Assembly (NCBI RefSeq): GCF_001705035.1
Contig: NZ_MCIG01000030.1
Coordinates: 1 to 33,620, forward strand
Origin: Curtobacterium sp. UCD-KPL2560
GTDB taxonomy: Bacteria > Actinomycetota > Actinomycetes > Actinomycetales > Microbacteriaceae
DNA length: 33,620 nt
Direction: 5' to 3'
Shown here one piece after another: positions 8,724 to 15,515 of the stretch. The notes beneath the pieces were generated by a model. That model searched no databases and had not been told where the DNA came from. It was given only the letters and a program-made list of their open reading frames with translations. The position numbers were made by a program, and so were the translations under genes. The first letter of the stretch is position 1. Every line of letters begins with the position of its first letter.

Positions 8724-9923
8724 TCAGCCGGCCGTCGCGAGCGGCAGGTGCTCGACCGGCAGGCGCAGGTGGATCGCGAAGCCGCCGTCCGCGCCGCGGC
8801 CGGACGTCAGGCTGCCGCCGAGCAGCGACGCCCGCTCGCCGAGCCCGATCAGTCCGAGGCCGGATCCGGGCAGCTCGAGGCGGTCCGCGCAGGCCGGTCC
8901 GTTGACGAGGTCGACGACGACCTCGTCCGCCTCGATCCGACCGGTGACCCGGACGGCGGCGCCGGGGGCGTGCTTGCGGACGTTCGTCAGGCCCTCCTGC
9001 ACGAACCGGTAGACGGCGCGCTGGACGGGCAGGGGGAGCGTGTCCGGCAGGTCCACGGCGACCTCGGTCGGCAGGCCGCTCGCGGCGACGAGCCGGTCGA
9101 GGTCGGCGAGCACCGGCTGCGGCGCGATCTCGCGGTCGGTGCCGCCCGAGGCGCGGAGCACCTGCACCATCTCGCGGAGCTCCTGCAGCGTGACGACGCA
9201 CAGCTGCCGGATCGTCCGGGCGAAGTCGCGCTCGCGGGCGTCACGGCCGGCCATCTGCACACCCCCGGCCTGCACCGCGATGAGCGTCACCTGGTGCGAC
9301 ACGACGTCGTGCATCTCGCGGGCGAGCAGGGCACGCTCGCGGGACAGCGCGACCTCGGCCCCGCGGCGCCGCTCCTCGACCCGGGAGGCCCCGAGCTCGG
9401 CGATGCGGTCCACGAGCACCGCACGGGTGCGGACGAGCATCCCGATGGCGAGCGGGCCGAGCGCGAAGATGAGCGCGTAGACGGTCGAGACGACGATCTC
9501 GTCGAGCTGCTGCGGCGGCCCCACGACGAAGCCGCTGAACCCGACGAACTGCACGACCGCGGCGAGGAGCATGAGCCACCGCCGGTCGGTGCGCTCGCCG
9601 AGGGTGAAGAGCGCGATGCTCGCGGCGACGACGCCCGAGCCGATGAAGAGCCCGGGCATCGTGAGCGCGAACGTGAGCACGGGCAGGCGGCGCCGGAGCA
9701 CGAGCGCACCGGCCGCGACGAGCGACAGCGTGCGCTCGGTCGTCGTCGTCCCGGCGATGTCGAGCGCGGCGTCCACGACCGCGGCCGCGACGAACAGGGC
9801 GTCGACCAGCCACCAGGGTGTCCGCCGGGTGCGCACCCAGCGCAGGCCGGCGTCGACGAGTCCCTCGAGCCTCCCGTCCGCCCGCCACAGTGCCCGGGTG
9901 ACGCGGCTGACGGGACTAGCCAT
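8724..9923 (-). CDS. NarL-family sensor histidine kinase
   Basis: This 399-residue two-component sensor has an N-terminal membrane domain with about four to six hydrophobic helices (40-165), a short coiled linker (172-200), a HisKA_3 dimerisation domain with phospho-acceptor His205 in AREMHDVVSHQV and a C-terminal HATPase domain. The HATPase has the N-box-like QEGLTNVRKHAPG and the G-box GSGLGLIGLGER. No large extracellular sensing loop is visible, so it may sense a membrane signal, as intramembrane-sensing kinases of envelope stress do (inference). The start at 9923 overlaps the regulator's stop by 8 nt, indicating one operon in the order regulator then kinase. It precedes the aminoacyl-lipid synthase on the same strand. 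Confidence 0.92.
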   Translation of the reverse strand: MASPVSRVTRALWRADGRLEGLVDAGLRWVRTRRTPWWLVDALFVAAAVVDAALDIAGTTTTERTLSLVAAGALVLRRRLPVLTFALTMPGLFIGSGVVAASIALFTLGERTDRRWLMLLAAVVQFVGFSGFVVGPPQQLDEIVVSTVYALIFALGPLAIGMLVRTRAVLVDRIAELGASRVEERRRGAEVALSRERALLAREMHDVVSHQVTLIAVQAGGVQMAGRDARERDFARTIRQLCVVTLQELREMVQVLRASGGTDREIAPQPVLADLDRLVAASGLPTEVAVDLPDTLPLPVQRAVYRFVQEGLTNVRKHAPGAAVRVTGRIEADEVVVDLVNGPACADRLELPGSGLGLIGLGERASLLGGSLTSGRGADGGFAIHLRLPVEHLPLATAG

Positions 9924-10551
9924 CGAGCAGCCCGGCCTCGGCCGCGCGCAGCGCGAGCTGGACGCGGGTCGTGACGCCGAACGCGGCGAGGAGGGCGCGG
10001 ACGTCCTCCTTCACGGTGCCGGTGCTGACGCCGATGCGCTGGCCGATCTCCGGGTTGCTCGCGCCCTCGGCGACGAGCCGGACGACGGTGTGCTCGCGGG
10101 GCGACAGGTCCGGCGCCTCGAGAGCGGGGTGCTGGGCGAACAGGCGGGTGCGGTCCACACCGGGCGCCAGGACGATCCCGCCGCGGGCGAGCGCGCGGAC
10201 GTACTCGGCGAGCGACTCGGGGTCGGTGTCCTTGAGCAGGAAGCCGGACGCCCCGGAGTCCATCGCGCGGGCGACGACCTGCGTGTCGGTGTCGAACGTG
10301 GTGAGCATCGCGACCGCGGGCGGTTCCGGGAGCTCGCGCAGCTGGGCGAGCACCTCGAGGCCGTTCACGCGCGGCATCCGGACGTCGAGCAGGACGACGT
10401 CGGGCCGGTGCCGCCGCACGGTCTCGACGGCGTCGACGTCCCCGCTCGTGGCGAGCACGTCGATGTCCGCCGCGGCACCGAGGATGAGTTCGAAGCCGTA
10501 GCGGACGAGCGTCTCGTCGTCGACGATCACCACCGAGGTCACGCGCGTCAT
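9916..10551 (-). CDS. NarL/LuxR-family response regulator
   Basis: This 211-residue regulator has a receiver domain (1-122) with acidic pocket D11/D12, phospho-acceptor D56 (VVLLDVRMP), T84 and K107 (LLKD), followed by a LuxR-type HTH (about 148-208) containing LSPREHTVVRLVAEGASNPEI. It pairs with the kinase gene that overlaps it by 8 nt. I chose the ATG at 10551 because the domain starts within five residues. Longer in-frame starts to 10815 would run across the divergent GntR promoter region. It probably activates genes in the downstream minus-strand cluster, but no binding motif can be assigned from this sequence. Confidence 0.93.
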   Translation of the reverse strand: MTRVTSVVIVDDETLVRYGFELILGAAADIDVLATSGDVDAVETVRRHRPDVVLLDVRMPRVNGLEVLAQLRELPEPPAVAMLTTFDTDTQVVARAMDSGASGFLLKDTDPESLAEYVRALARGGIVLAPGVDRTRLFAQHPALEAPDLSPREHTVVRLVAEGASNPEIGQRIGVSTGTVKEDVRALLAAFGVTTRVQLALRAAEAGLLDG

Positions 10552-10563
10552 CTTGTCACGGCG

Positions 10564-10592
10564 TTGGCGTTCTCCGGACGAATCGATACTGT
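10564..10592 (+). promoter_or_regulatory. Promoter of the GntR regulator gene
   Basis: TTGGCG (10564-10569) and TACTGT (10587-10592) are separated by exactly 17 bp, giving a start point near 10599. The operator-like sequence at 10600 begins at this start point, so the regulator probably represses itself. Confidence 0.55.
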
Positions 10593-10599
10593 GAGGGCA

Positions 10600-10615
10600 A
10601 CTGGTCATGTCCGCG
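10600..10615. promoter_or_regulatory. Operator-like site of the GntR regulator
   Basis: ACTGGTCATGTCCGCG shares 13 of 16 bases with the stronger palindromic site at 12174-12189 in the PTS divergent region. It resembles the left half of the DasR/HutC-type dre consensus (ACTGGTCTAGACCACT). It overlaps the predicted transcription start of the regulator gene. Confidence 0.5.
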
Positions 10616-10666
10616 CATGACCACCTCCACGACCACCATGCCGCGCGACCGAGCACGAGGGACCGG

Positions 10667-11395
10667 ATGACGAGCCGCATCACCGAGGGTGCCGAACCGA
10701 AGCACCAGCAGCTGCGGCGCATCCTGCTCGACCTCGCGACGAAGCGGCTCGCACCGGGCGCGGCGATCCCCTCGGAACGGCAGCTCATCGCCGAGTACGG
10801 CGTCTCCCGCATCACCGTGCGCGAGGCCCTCGGTCAGCTCGTCAACGAGGGCTACCTGGAGCGGGTCCGCGGCAAGGGCACCTTCGTGGCGCACCGGCCC
10901 GTGCAGTCGACGCTGCACCTCGCCTCGTTCACCGAGGAGATGCGCGCGCTCGGCCACGTCCCGACCACGGTCGTGCTCGTGCGCGAGGAGAAGGTCCCGC
11001 CGGCCGACACCGCGGCGGCCCTGCGGCTCGACGGCGACGTCGCGGCCCACCACCTGAAGCGCCTCCGGATGGCCGACGGGGCGCCGGTCTCGGTCGACGA
11101 CGCCTGGTTCTCGGCGGACGCGTTCCCCGGGCTGCTCGACCAGGACCTGTCCGGGTCGGTGTACTCGCTCGCGGCGGTCGAGTACGGCACGCCGATCGAC
11201 CGCGCGCAGCAGACCGTGGCGGCGACGCCCGCGTCCGACGACGTCGCGACGCTGCTCGGCACGCGGACGGGTGCGCCCCTGCTCGAGTTCGACCGGGTGT
11301 CGTACTCGGGGGACCGGCCCGTCGAGCACAGCCGCTCCTGGTACCGCTCGGACCGCTACCGCGTGCAGATGGAGGTCACGGCGACGTCGCCGTGA
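10667..11395 (+). CDS. GntR-family (HutC/DasR-type, UTRA domain) transcriptional regulator
   Basis: This 242-residue repressor has an N-terminal winged HTH (about 12-75; PSERQLIAEYGVSRITVREAL) and a C-terminal UTRA effector domain (about 85-238). In actinobacteria, DasR-like members respond to glucosamine phosphates and control GlcNAc PTS genes. The adjacent PTS set and the shared operator sequence fit that role, with specificity inferred. The ATG at 10667 has GAGGGA 4 nt upstream. The alternative ATG at 10607 would lie within the operator, about 8 nt after the predicted start point and without a ribosome site. The last codons lie in a perfect 30-bp palindrome. Confidence 0.9.
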   Translation: MTSRITEGAEPKHQQLRRILLDLATKRLAPGAAIPSERQLIAEYGVSRITVREALGQLVNEGYLERVRGKGTFVAHRPVQSTLHLASFTEEMRALGHVPTTVVLVREEKVPPADTAAALRLDGDVAAHHLKRLRMADGAPVSVDDAWFSADAFPGLLDQDLSGSVYSLAAVEYGTPIDRAQQTVAATPASDDVATLLGTRTGAPLLEFDRVSYSGDRPVEHSRSWYRSDRYRVQMEVTATSP

Positions 11396-11400
11396 CCTCC
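11371..11400. terminator. Perfect 30-bp palindrome at the convergent gntR/EIIA ends
   Basis: Fifteen bases (GGAGGTCACGGCGAC) are followed directly by their exact reverse complement, spanning the gntR stop codon and pointing at the convergent EIIA gene 20 bp away. It can act as a bidirectional terminator, but the same bases encode the regulator's last residues (EVTATSP). Confidence 0.65.
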
Positions 11401-11420
11401 CGCGTGGTGCGCCGCCCGGT

Positions 11421-11873
11421 TCAGACCGTGTAGAGCGTGGCGCTCTCGTCGACCGTGGTGCCGACCGTGCCCTGGTCGACCGAGTCCGGCGCGCTGCCGA
11501 GCACCACGACGGGGCACACCGGCGAGTACCCGGCGGCCGTGATCGCCGTCGGGGTGAAGCGCACGACCGGGTCGCCGGCGCGGACGGTGTCGCCCTCGGC
11601 CGCGAGCAGCTCGAAGCCCTCGCCCCGGAGCTTCACGGTGTCGATGCCGACGTGCACCAGGACGTCGGTCCCGGCCGAGCCCTGCAGCGCGAACGCGTGC
11701 GGGTGGAGCTTGACGATCGTGCCGTCCACCGGGGCCACCGCGGTGACCGGTCCGTCGACGCCGGTCGGGTCCACGGCGACGCCGGCCCCGACGAGCTGTC
11801 CGGCGAAGACCGGGTCCGGCACGTCGGCCAGCGCGACGACCGGACCCGCGAACGGGGTCCGGACCGCCGTCAC
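11421..11873 (-). CDS. crr: PTS glucose-family EIIA (Crr-type)
   Basis: This 150-residue single-domain EIIA relays phosphate from HPr to EIIB. It has the family's conserved DGTIVKLHPHAFALQ and VHVGIDTVKLRGEGF segments. His74 is the phosphorylated residue (equivalent to E. coli His90) and His59 its partner (His75). The GTG start overlaps the EIIB stop by 4 nt. EIIA, EIIB and EIIC on separate polypeptides match the actinobacterial GlcNAc system (Streptomyces Crr, NagF, NagE2). This EIIA may also serve regulatory roles, but that is not shown. EI and HPr genes are not in the window. Confidence 0.92.
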   Translation of the reverse strand: MTAVRTPFAGPVVALADVPDPVFAGQLVGAGVAVDPTGVDGPVTAVAPVDGTIVKLHPHAFALQGSAGTDVLVHVGIDTVKLRGEGFELLAAEGDTVRAGDPVVRFTPTAITAAGYSPVCPVVVLGSAPDSVDQGTVGTTVDESATLYTV

Positions 11874-12106
11874 AGCTCGTCCTGGATGTCCTGCGCGAGG
11901 TTGTCCGCGACCGGGCCGACGATGACCTGCCAGCCGGTGCCGCCGCCGACGACGGCCTGCGCGCCCGCTGCCTGCAGGGCGGCCTTGTCGACGAGGTCGC
12001 CGTCCTCGACCTCGACGCGGAGGCGCGTGATGCAGCCCTCGACCTCGTCGATGTTGTCGGCGCCACCCAGTGCGGCGATGATGTCGGCTGCCTTGATCTC
12101 GGCCAT
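11870..12106 (-). CDS. PTS glucose/GlcNAc-family EIIB
   Basis: This 78-residue EIIB domain stands alone. The phospho-acceptor is Cys25 in EGCITRLRVEV, the standard motif of the glucose superfamily. It takes phosphate from EIIA (overlapping gene) and passes it to sugar bound by EIIC, encoded divergently. The ATG at 12106 has a strong GAGGAGG site. Its length fits NagF-like proteins. Sugar specificity is not readable from EIIB; glucose and N-acetylglucosamine are the candidates. Confidence 0.92.
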   Translation of the reverse strand: MAEIKAADIIAALGGADNIDEVEGCITRLRVEVEDGDLVDKAALQAAGAQAVVGGGTGWQVIVGPVADNLAQDIQDEL

Positions 12107-12139
12107 CGTTTCCTCCTCGTTACGGCTTCGTGGAACGGG

Positions 12140-12168
12140 TTGACACCCACTCGGTTCGGGATCAGACT
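12140..12168 (+). promoter_or_regulatory. Promoter of the EIIC gene, with overlapping divergent promoter
   Basis: On the plus strand TTGACA (12140-12145) and CAGACT (12163-12168) are 17 bp apart, with a start near 12175. On the minus strand TAGTCT (12169-12164) can serve as the -10 box for the EIIB-EIIA transcript, with a weaker -35 (CTGTCC) 17 bp away. The two promoters therefore overlap around one operator. Confidence 0.5.
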
Positions 12169-12173
12169 ACGGA

Positions 12174-12189
12174 ACTGGTCATGACCGGA
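12174..12189. promoter_or_regulatory. Palindromic GntR/DasR-like operator in the divergent PTS promoter region
   Basis: ACTGGTCATGACCGGA contains a perfect 10-bp palindrome (GGTCATGACC) and matches the dre consensus at 11 of 16 positions. It sits on the EIIC start point and between the boxes of the minus-strand promoter. A related GGTC-T-GACC element occurs at about 12227-12235 with one base less between half-sites, so it is a weaker candidate second site. Confidence 0.6.
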
Positions 12190-12280
12190 CAGGACCGGAT
12201 CGGCGTCACGCCGAGCGTACCGGTGTGGTCTGACCCGCTCAACTCCCCGACAGCTCCACCCGACGACGAGAGGAACGCCG

Positions 12281-13546
12281 ATGAGCACTGCTGCTGCCAC
12301 GGACGTGCCGGAGAAGAAGACCCCGAAGAAGCAGTCCAAGCTCTTCGCCAACGCACAGCGGCTCGGCCGCAGCCTGCTCCTCCCGATCGCGGTGATGCCG
12401 GCCGCCGGCATCCTGCTCCGCCTCGGGCAGAGCGACATGCTCGGTGCGATCCCCGGGTTCGCCCAGGGCGCCTCGATCATCGCGGCCGCCGGCAACGGCG
12501 TCTTCACCTGGCTGCCGCTGCTGTTCGCGGTCGGCATCGCGATCGGCTGGGCGAAGAAGTCCGACGGCACGACGGCGCTCGCCGCGGTCGTCGGCTACAT
12601 GGTCATGTACCAGGTGTTCGCGGCCATGTCGCCGATCGTCCTCGCTGGTGTCAAGGACGCCAACGGCGCCCAGGCGACGATCAACTTCGGTGTCCTCGGC
12701 GGCATCGTGATGGGCCTCGTCTCGGCCGGGCTCTGGACGCGGTTCCACCGCACGAAGATGCCCGACTTCCTCGGCTTCTTCTCGGGCCGCCGCCTCGTGC
12801 CGATCCTCGCGGCCGTGGCCGGCCTCGTCATCGCCGTGCTGATGTCCTTCGTCTACCGCTACTTCGACATCGCGCTGACCGCAGCCGGTCAGGCCGTCGC
12901 CGACAACGCCGTGCTCGGTGGCGGGGTGTTCGGGTTCGTCAACCGCATGCTCATCCCGATCGGGCTGCACCAGCTGCTCAACTTCTTCCCGTGGTTCCAG
13001 CTCGGCAGCTTCACGAGCGGCGGGGTGACCTACCACGGCGACATCGCGCGCTTCCTCGCCGGCGACCCGACCGCGGGCATCTTCCAGACCGGGTTCTTCC
13101 CGATCATGATGTTCGCCCTCCCCGCCGGTGCGCTCGCGATCTGGCGGAACGCGAAGATCCAGAACCGCAAGCTCGTCGGCGGCATCATGATCTCGGCCGC
13201 GCTCACCTCGTTCGTGACCGGCATCACCGAGCCGCTCGAGTACTCGTTCATGTTCGTCGCGTTCCCGCTCTACGTCATCCACGCGTTCCTCACCGGGACG
13301 TCGCTCGCCCTCGTGAACGCGCTCGGCATCCGCGACGGGTTCTCGTTCTCGGCCGGCGCGATCGACTACGTCCTGAACTTCGGCAAGGCCGAGGGGGCGA
13401 TCTGGCTCATCCCGATCGGCCTGGCGTACGCGGTCGTCTACTACTTCCTGTTCTCGTTCGTGATCAAGAAGTGGAACCTCCGCACCCCCGGGCGCGAGGA
13501 GGACACGATCGCCGAGAACACGATCGACGCGGCCACCAAGGCCTGA
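12281..13546 (+). CDS. PTS EIIC sugar permease, glucose/N-acetylglucosamine type
   Basis: This 421-residue integral membrane EIIC of the glucose superfamily binds and translocates sugar while it is phosphorylated by EIIB. Characteristic segments include LGRSLLLPIAVMPAAGILLRLG, IPIGLHQLLNFFPWFQLG and the sugar-site motif GITEPLEYSFMFVAFPLYVIH (ITEP-E). HHQ/HQLL-type features and a periplasmic loop before the inner helices resemble NagE2-like permeases more than PtsG, so GlcNAc is likely but not proven. There is no fused EIIB or EIIA. The ATG at 12281 has a GAGAGG site. It ends just before a very stable terminator. Confidence 0.92.
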   Translation: MSTAAATDVPEKKTPKKQSKLFANAQRLGRSLLLPIAVMPAAGILLRLGQSDMLGAIPGFAQGASIIAAAGNGVFTWLPLLFAVGIAIGWAKKSDGTTALAAVVGYMVMYQVFAAMSPIVLAGVKDANGAQATINFGVLGGIVMGLVSAGLWTRFHRTKMPDFLGFFSGRRLVPILAAVAGLVIAVLMSFVYRYFDIALTAAGQAVADNAVLGGGVFGFVNRMLIPIGLHQLLNFFPWFQLGSFTSGGVTYHGDIARFLAGDPTAGIFQTGFFPIMMFALPAGALAIWRNAKIQNRKLVGGIMISAALTSFVTGITEPLEYSFMFVAFPLYVIHAFLTGTSLALVNALGIRDGFSFSAGAIDYVLNFGKAEGAIWLIPIGLAYAVVYYFLFSFVIKKWNLRTPGREEDTIAENTIDAATKA

Positions 13547-13563
13547 TCGCGCACGCGACCGCA

Positions 13564-13613
13564 GGGCGGACGGGAGGCGCGGTGCCGGCTGGCACCGCGC
13601 CTCCCGTCCGCCC
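13564..13613. terminator. Long-stem terminator, dispersed family copy 1
   Basis: A perfect 23-bp stem (13564-13586 with 13591-13613) closes a 4-nt GGCT loop, 17 bp after the EIIC stop. The arm core GGACGGGAGGCGCGGTGCC recurs with minor changes at 26055 and 32321. There is no T-tract, as is usual in high-G+C actinobacteria. Confidence 0.8.
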
Positions 13614-13688
13614 GTGGGGACCGACCGACGCAGGCCGACCCGCGTCGGGTCCACCCGCCTCCCTGAGTACACCTGCATGAGAGCGGTT

Positions 13689-13718
13689 TTGACAATCGTT
13701 ATCAGGAAGCCGTAGCGT
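13689..13718 (+). promoter_or_regulatory. Promoter of the zinc-uptake operon (leaderless)
   Basis: TTGACA (13689-13694) and TAGCGT (13713-13718) are 18 bp apart. The znuA ATG lies 7 nt after the -10 box and there is no Shine-Dalgarno, so the transcript should begin at or beside the ATG. Confidence 0.65.
13690..13704. promoter_or_regulatory. Zur box
   Basis: TGACAATCGTTATCA is an imperfect 7-1-7 palindrome (5 of 7 arm positions pair) of the Fur/Zur class and unusually A+T-rich for this DNA. It overlaps the -35 box of znuA. Zur with bound zinc would block the promoter; the zur gene is the last in the operon, so control would be autogenous. Confidence 0.75.
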
Positions 13719-13725
13719 CGACGTC

Positions 13726-14631
13726 ATGACCAGTCGCCTCCTCGCCCTGCCGCTCATCGCCGGCGCCGCCGCCCTCGCGCTGACGGGATGCGCGACGTCC
13801 TCAGCGTCCGGGAACGCGAGCGACGACGAGACCGTCCGCGTCGTGGCGTCGACCAACGTGTACGGCTCGATCGTGCAGTCCGTCGGTGGGAAGGACGTCG
13901 AGGTGACGAGCATCCTCAGCGACCCGTCCCAGGACCCGCACTCGTTCGAGTCGAGCGCGAAGACCCAGCTCGCGGTGTCGAAGGCCGACCTGCTCGTCGA
14001 GAACGGCGGCGGCTACGACGACTTCATGACGACGCTCGCGAAGGCCTCGGGCACGAAGGCTGCGACCATCGACGTCGCCGAGCTGTCCGGCCTCGACCAC
14101 GGCGGCGAGTTCAACGAGCACGTCTTCTACGACTACCCGACCATGGTGAAGCTCGTGGCCGAGGTGCAGCAGCGCCTGACGAAGCTCGACTCCGCGCAGG
14201 CCGACACCTTCGAGACGAACGCGAAGGCGCTCACGGCGAAGCTCGACGACCTCGAGTCGCAGACCGCCGCCGCGAAGGCGAAGGTGGACGGCGAGAAGGT
14301 GGCGTACACCGAGCCCGTGCCCGGCTACCTGTTCGACGCCATGGGCCTCGACAACGTGACGCCCGAGAAGTTCTCCGAGGCGATCGAGGAGGGCGACGAC
14401 GTGCCGCCGGCCGCGCTCAACGAGACCCTGCAGCTGTTCCGCGACAAGACCGTGCGGATGCTCGCGTACAACGAGCAGACCTCCAGCCCGGAGACCGAGC
14501 AGGTGAAGCAGGCCGCCGACCAGGCCGGCATCCCGGTGGTCGGTGTCACGGAGACGCTCCCGAAGGGGGAGGATTACGTCTCGTGGCAGCAGGCGAACAT
14601 CGACGCGATCCAGGCGGCGCTCACGAAGTGA
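13726..14631 (+). CDS. znuA: Zinc ABC transporter substrate-binding lipoprotein
   Basis: This 301-residue cluster A-I metal-binding protein is exported as a lipoprotein (lipobox LALTGC, Cys22). Candidate zinc ligands are His72 (QDPHSFESS), His132 (NEHVFYDYP), Glu196 and Glu250 (AYNEQTSSP). It lacks the His-rich loop of Gram-negative ZnuA. It delivers Zn2+ to the ZnuB/ZnuC importer encoded next (GTGA overlap with znuC). Zinc rather than manganese is favoured by the Zur box upstream and the zur gene in the operon. The start is fixed by the leaderless promoter. Confidence 0.9.
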   Translation: MTSRLLALPLIAGAAALALTGCATSSASGNASDDETVRVVASTNVYGSIVQSVGGKDVEVTSILSDPSQDPHSFESSAKTQLAVSKADLLVENGGGYDDFMTTLAKASGTKAATIDVAELSGLDHGGEFNEHVFYDYPTMVKLVAEVQQRLTKLDSAQADTFETNAKALTAKLDDLESQTAAAKAKVDGEKVAYTEPVPGYLFDAMGLDNVTPEKFSEAIEEGDDVPPAALNETLQLFRDKTVRMLAYNEQTSSPETEQVKQAADQAGIPVVGVTETLPKGEDYVSWQQANIDAIQAALTK

Positions 14632-15515
14632 CCACCGTCCAGGCTCCCTCGCGGACCGCTGCGGCCGACGGCCGCGGCGGTCCCGCCGTGCTCGCGCTCC
14701 GCGACGCCGCGCTGTCGTACGGATCGCGCGCGCTCTGGTCGCACCTCGACCTCGACGTCGCGCCGGGGGAGTTCGTCGCCGTGCTCGGGCCGAACGGCGC
14801 CGGCAAGACCTCGCTCCTGCGCACCGTGCTCGGCCAGCAGCGGCTGACCAGCGGCACGATGTCGTTCCTCGGCCAGCCCGTCCGTCGCGGGCACCGGCGC
14901 ATCGGCTACATCCCGCAGCAGCGGCTGATGGAGTCCGGCACGCCGCTCCGGGCGCGGGACATGATCGCGCAGGGCGTCACCGGTTCACGGTGGGGCGTGC
15001 TCCCCGCCTCCCGGGCGGAGCGCGCCCGGATCGACCGGATCCTCGACGAGGTCGGCGCGACGGCGTTCGCGGACGCCCCCGTCGCCGAGCTGTCCGGCGG
15101 CGAGCAGCAGCGCACCCGCGTGGGACAGGCCATCGCCGCCGACCCCGCACTGCTCCTGTGCGACGAGCCCCTCATCTCGCTCGACCTGCGGCACCAGCGC
15201 GGCGTCACCGAGCTCATCGACCGGCAGCGGCGGCAGCAGGGCGCCTCGGTGCTCTTCGTCACGCACGACGTGAACCCGATCCTCGACGTCGTCGACCGGG
15301 TGCTCTACATCGCGGGCGGCCGGTTCCGCATCGGCACCCCCGACGAGGTCCTGCGCGCCGAGGTCCTCAGCGACCTCTACGGCACCCCCGTCGACGTCGT
15401 CCGCACGATGGGCCGCATCGTCATCGTCGGCGGCAACGAGGCCCACGACCAGGTCGGCGGCCACCACTGCGACCCCGACCCGCACGCACCGACACCGGAC
15501 GAAGGGCGGATCTGA
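14628..15515 (+). CDS. znuC: Zinc ABC transporter ATP-binding protein with His/Cys tail
   Basis: This 295-residue ATPase energises zinc import. It has Walker A GPNGAGKT (54-61), Q-loop PQQ (96-98), signature LSGGEQ (155-160), Walker B LLLCDEP (175-181) and switch His213. The C-terminus carries an unusual metal-ligand-rich tail (HDQVGGHHCDPDPH) that might bind zinc. Its GTG start overlaps the znuA stop by 4 nt, and its TGA shares a base with the znuB ATG. A 13-residue Ala/Gly stretch precedes the domain, and no later start is better supported. Confidence 0.93.
   Translation: MTTVQAPSRTAAADGRGGPAVLALRDAALSYGSRALWSHLDLDVAPGEFVAVLGPNGAGKTSLLRTVLGQQRLTSGTMSFLGQPVRRGHRRIGYIPQQRLMESGTPLRARDMIAQGVTGSRWGVLPASRAERARIDRILDEVGATAFADAPVAELSGGEQQRTRVGQAIAADPALLLCDEPLISLDLRHQRGVTELIDRQRRQQGASVLFVTHDVNPILDVVDRVLYIAGGRFRIGTPDEVLRAEVLSDLYGTPVDVVRTMGRIVIVGGNEAHDQVGGHHCDPDPHAPTPDEGRI

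Noticed and set aside
10607..10666. Earlier start of the GntR regulator at 10607
   Set aside because: It would lie inside the operator, about 8 nt after the predicted transcription start, and lack a ribosome site. The ATG at 10667 has a good one.
12227..12235. Second PTS operator (GGTC-T-GACC)
   Set aside because: Its half-sites are one base closer than in the main site, and only a short core matches. It is kept only as a weak possibility within the operator entry.
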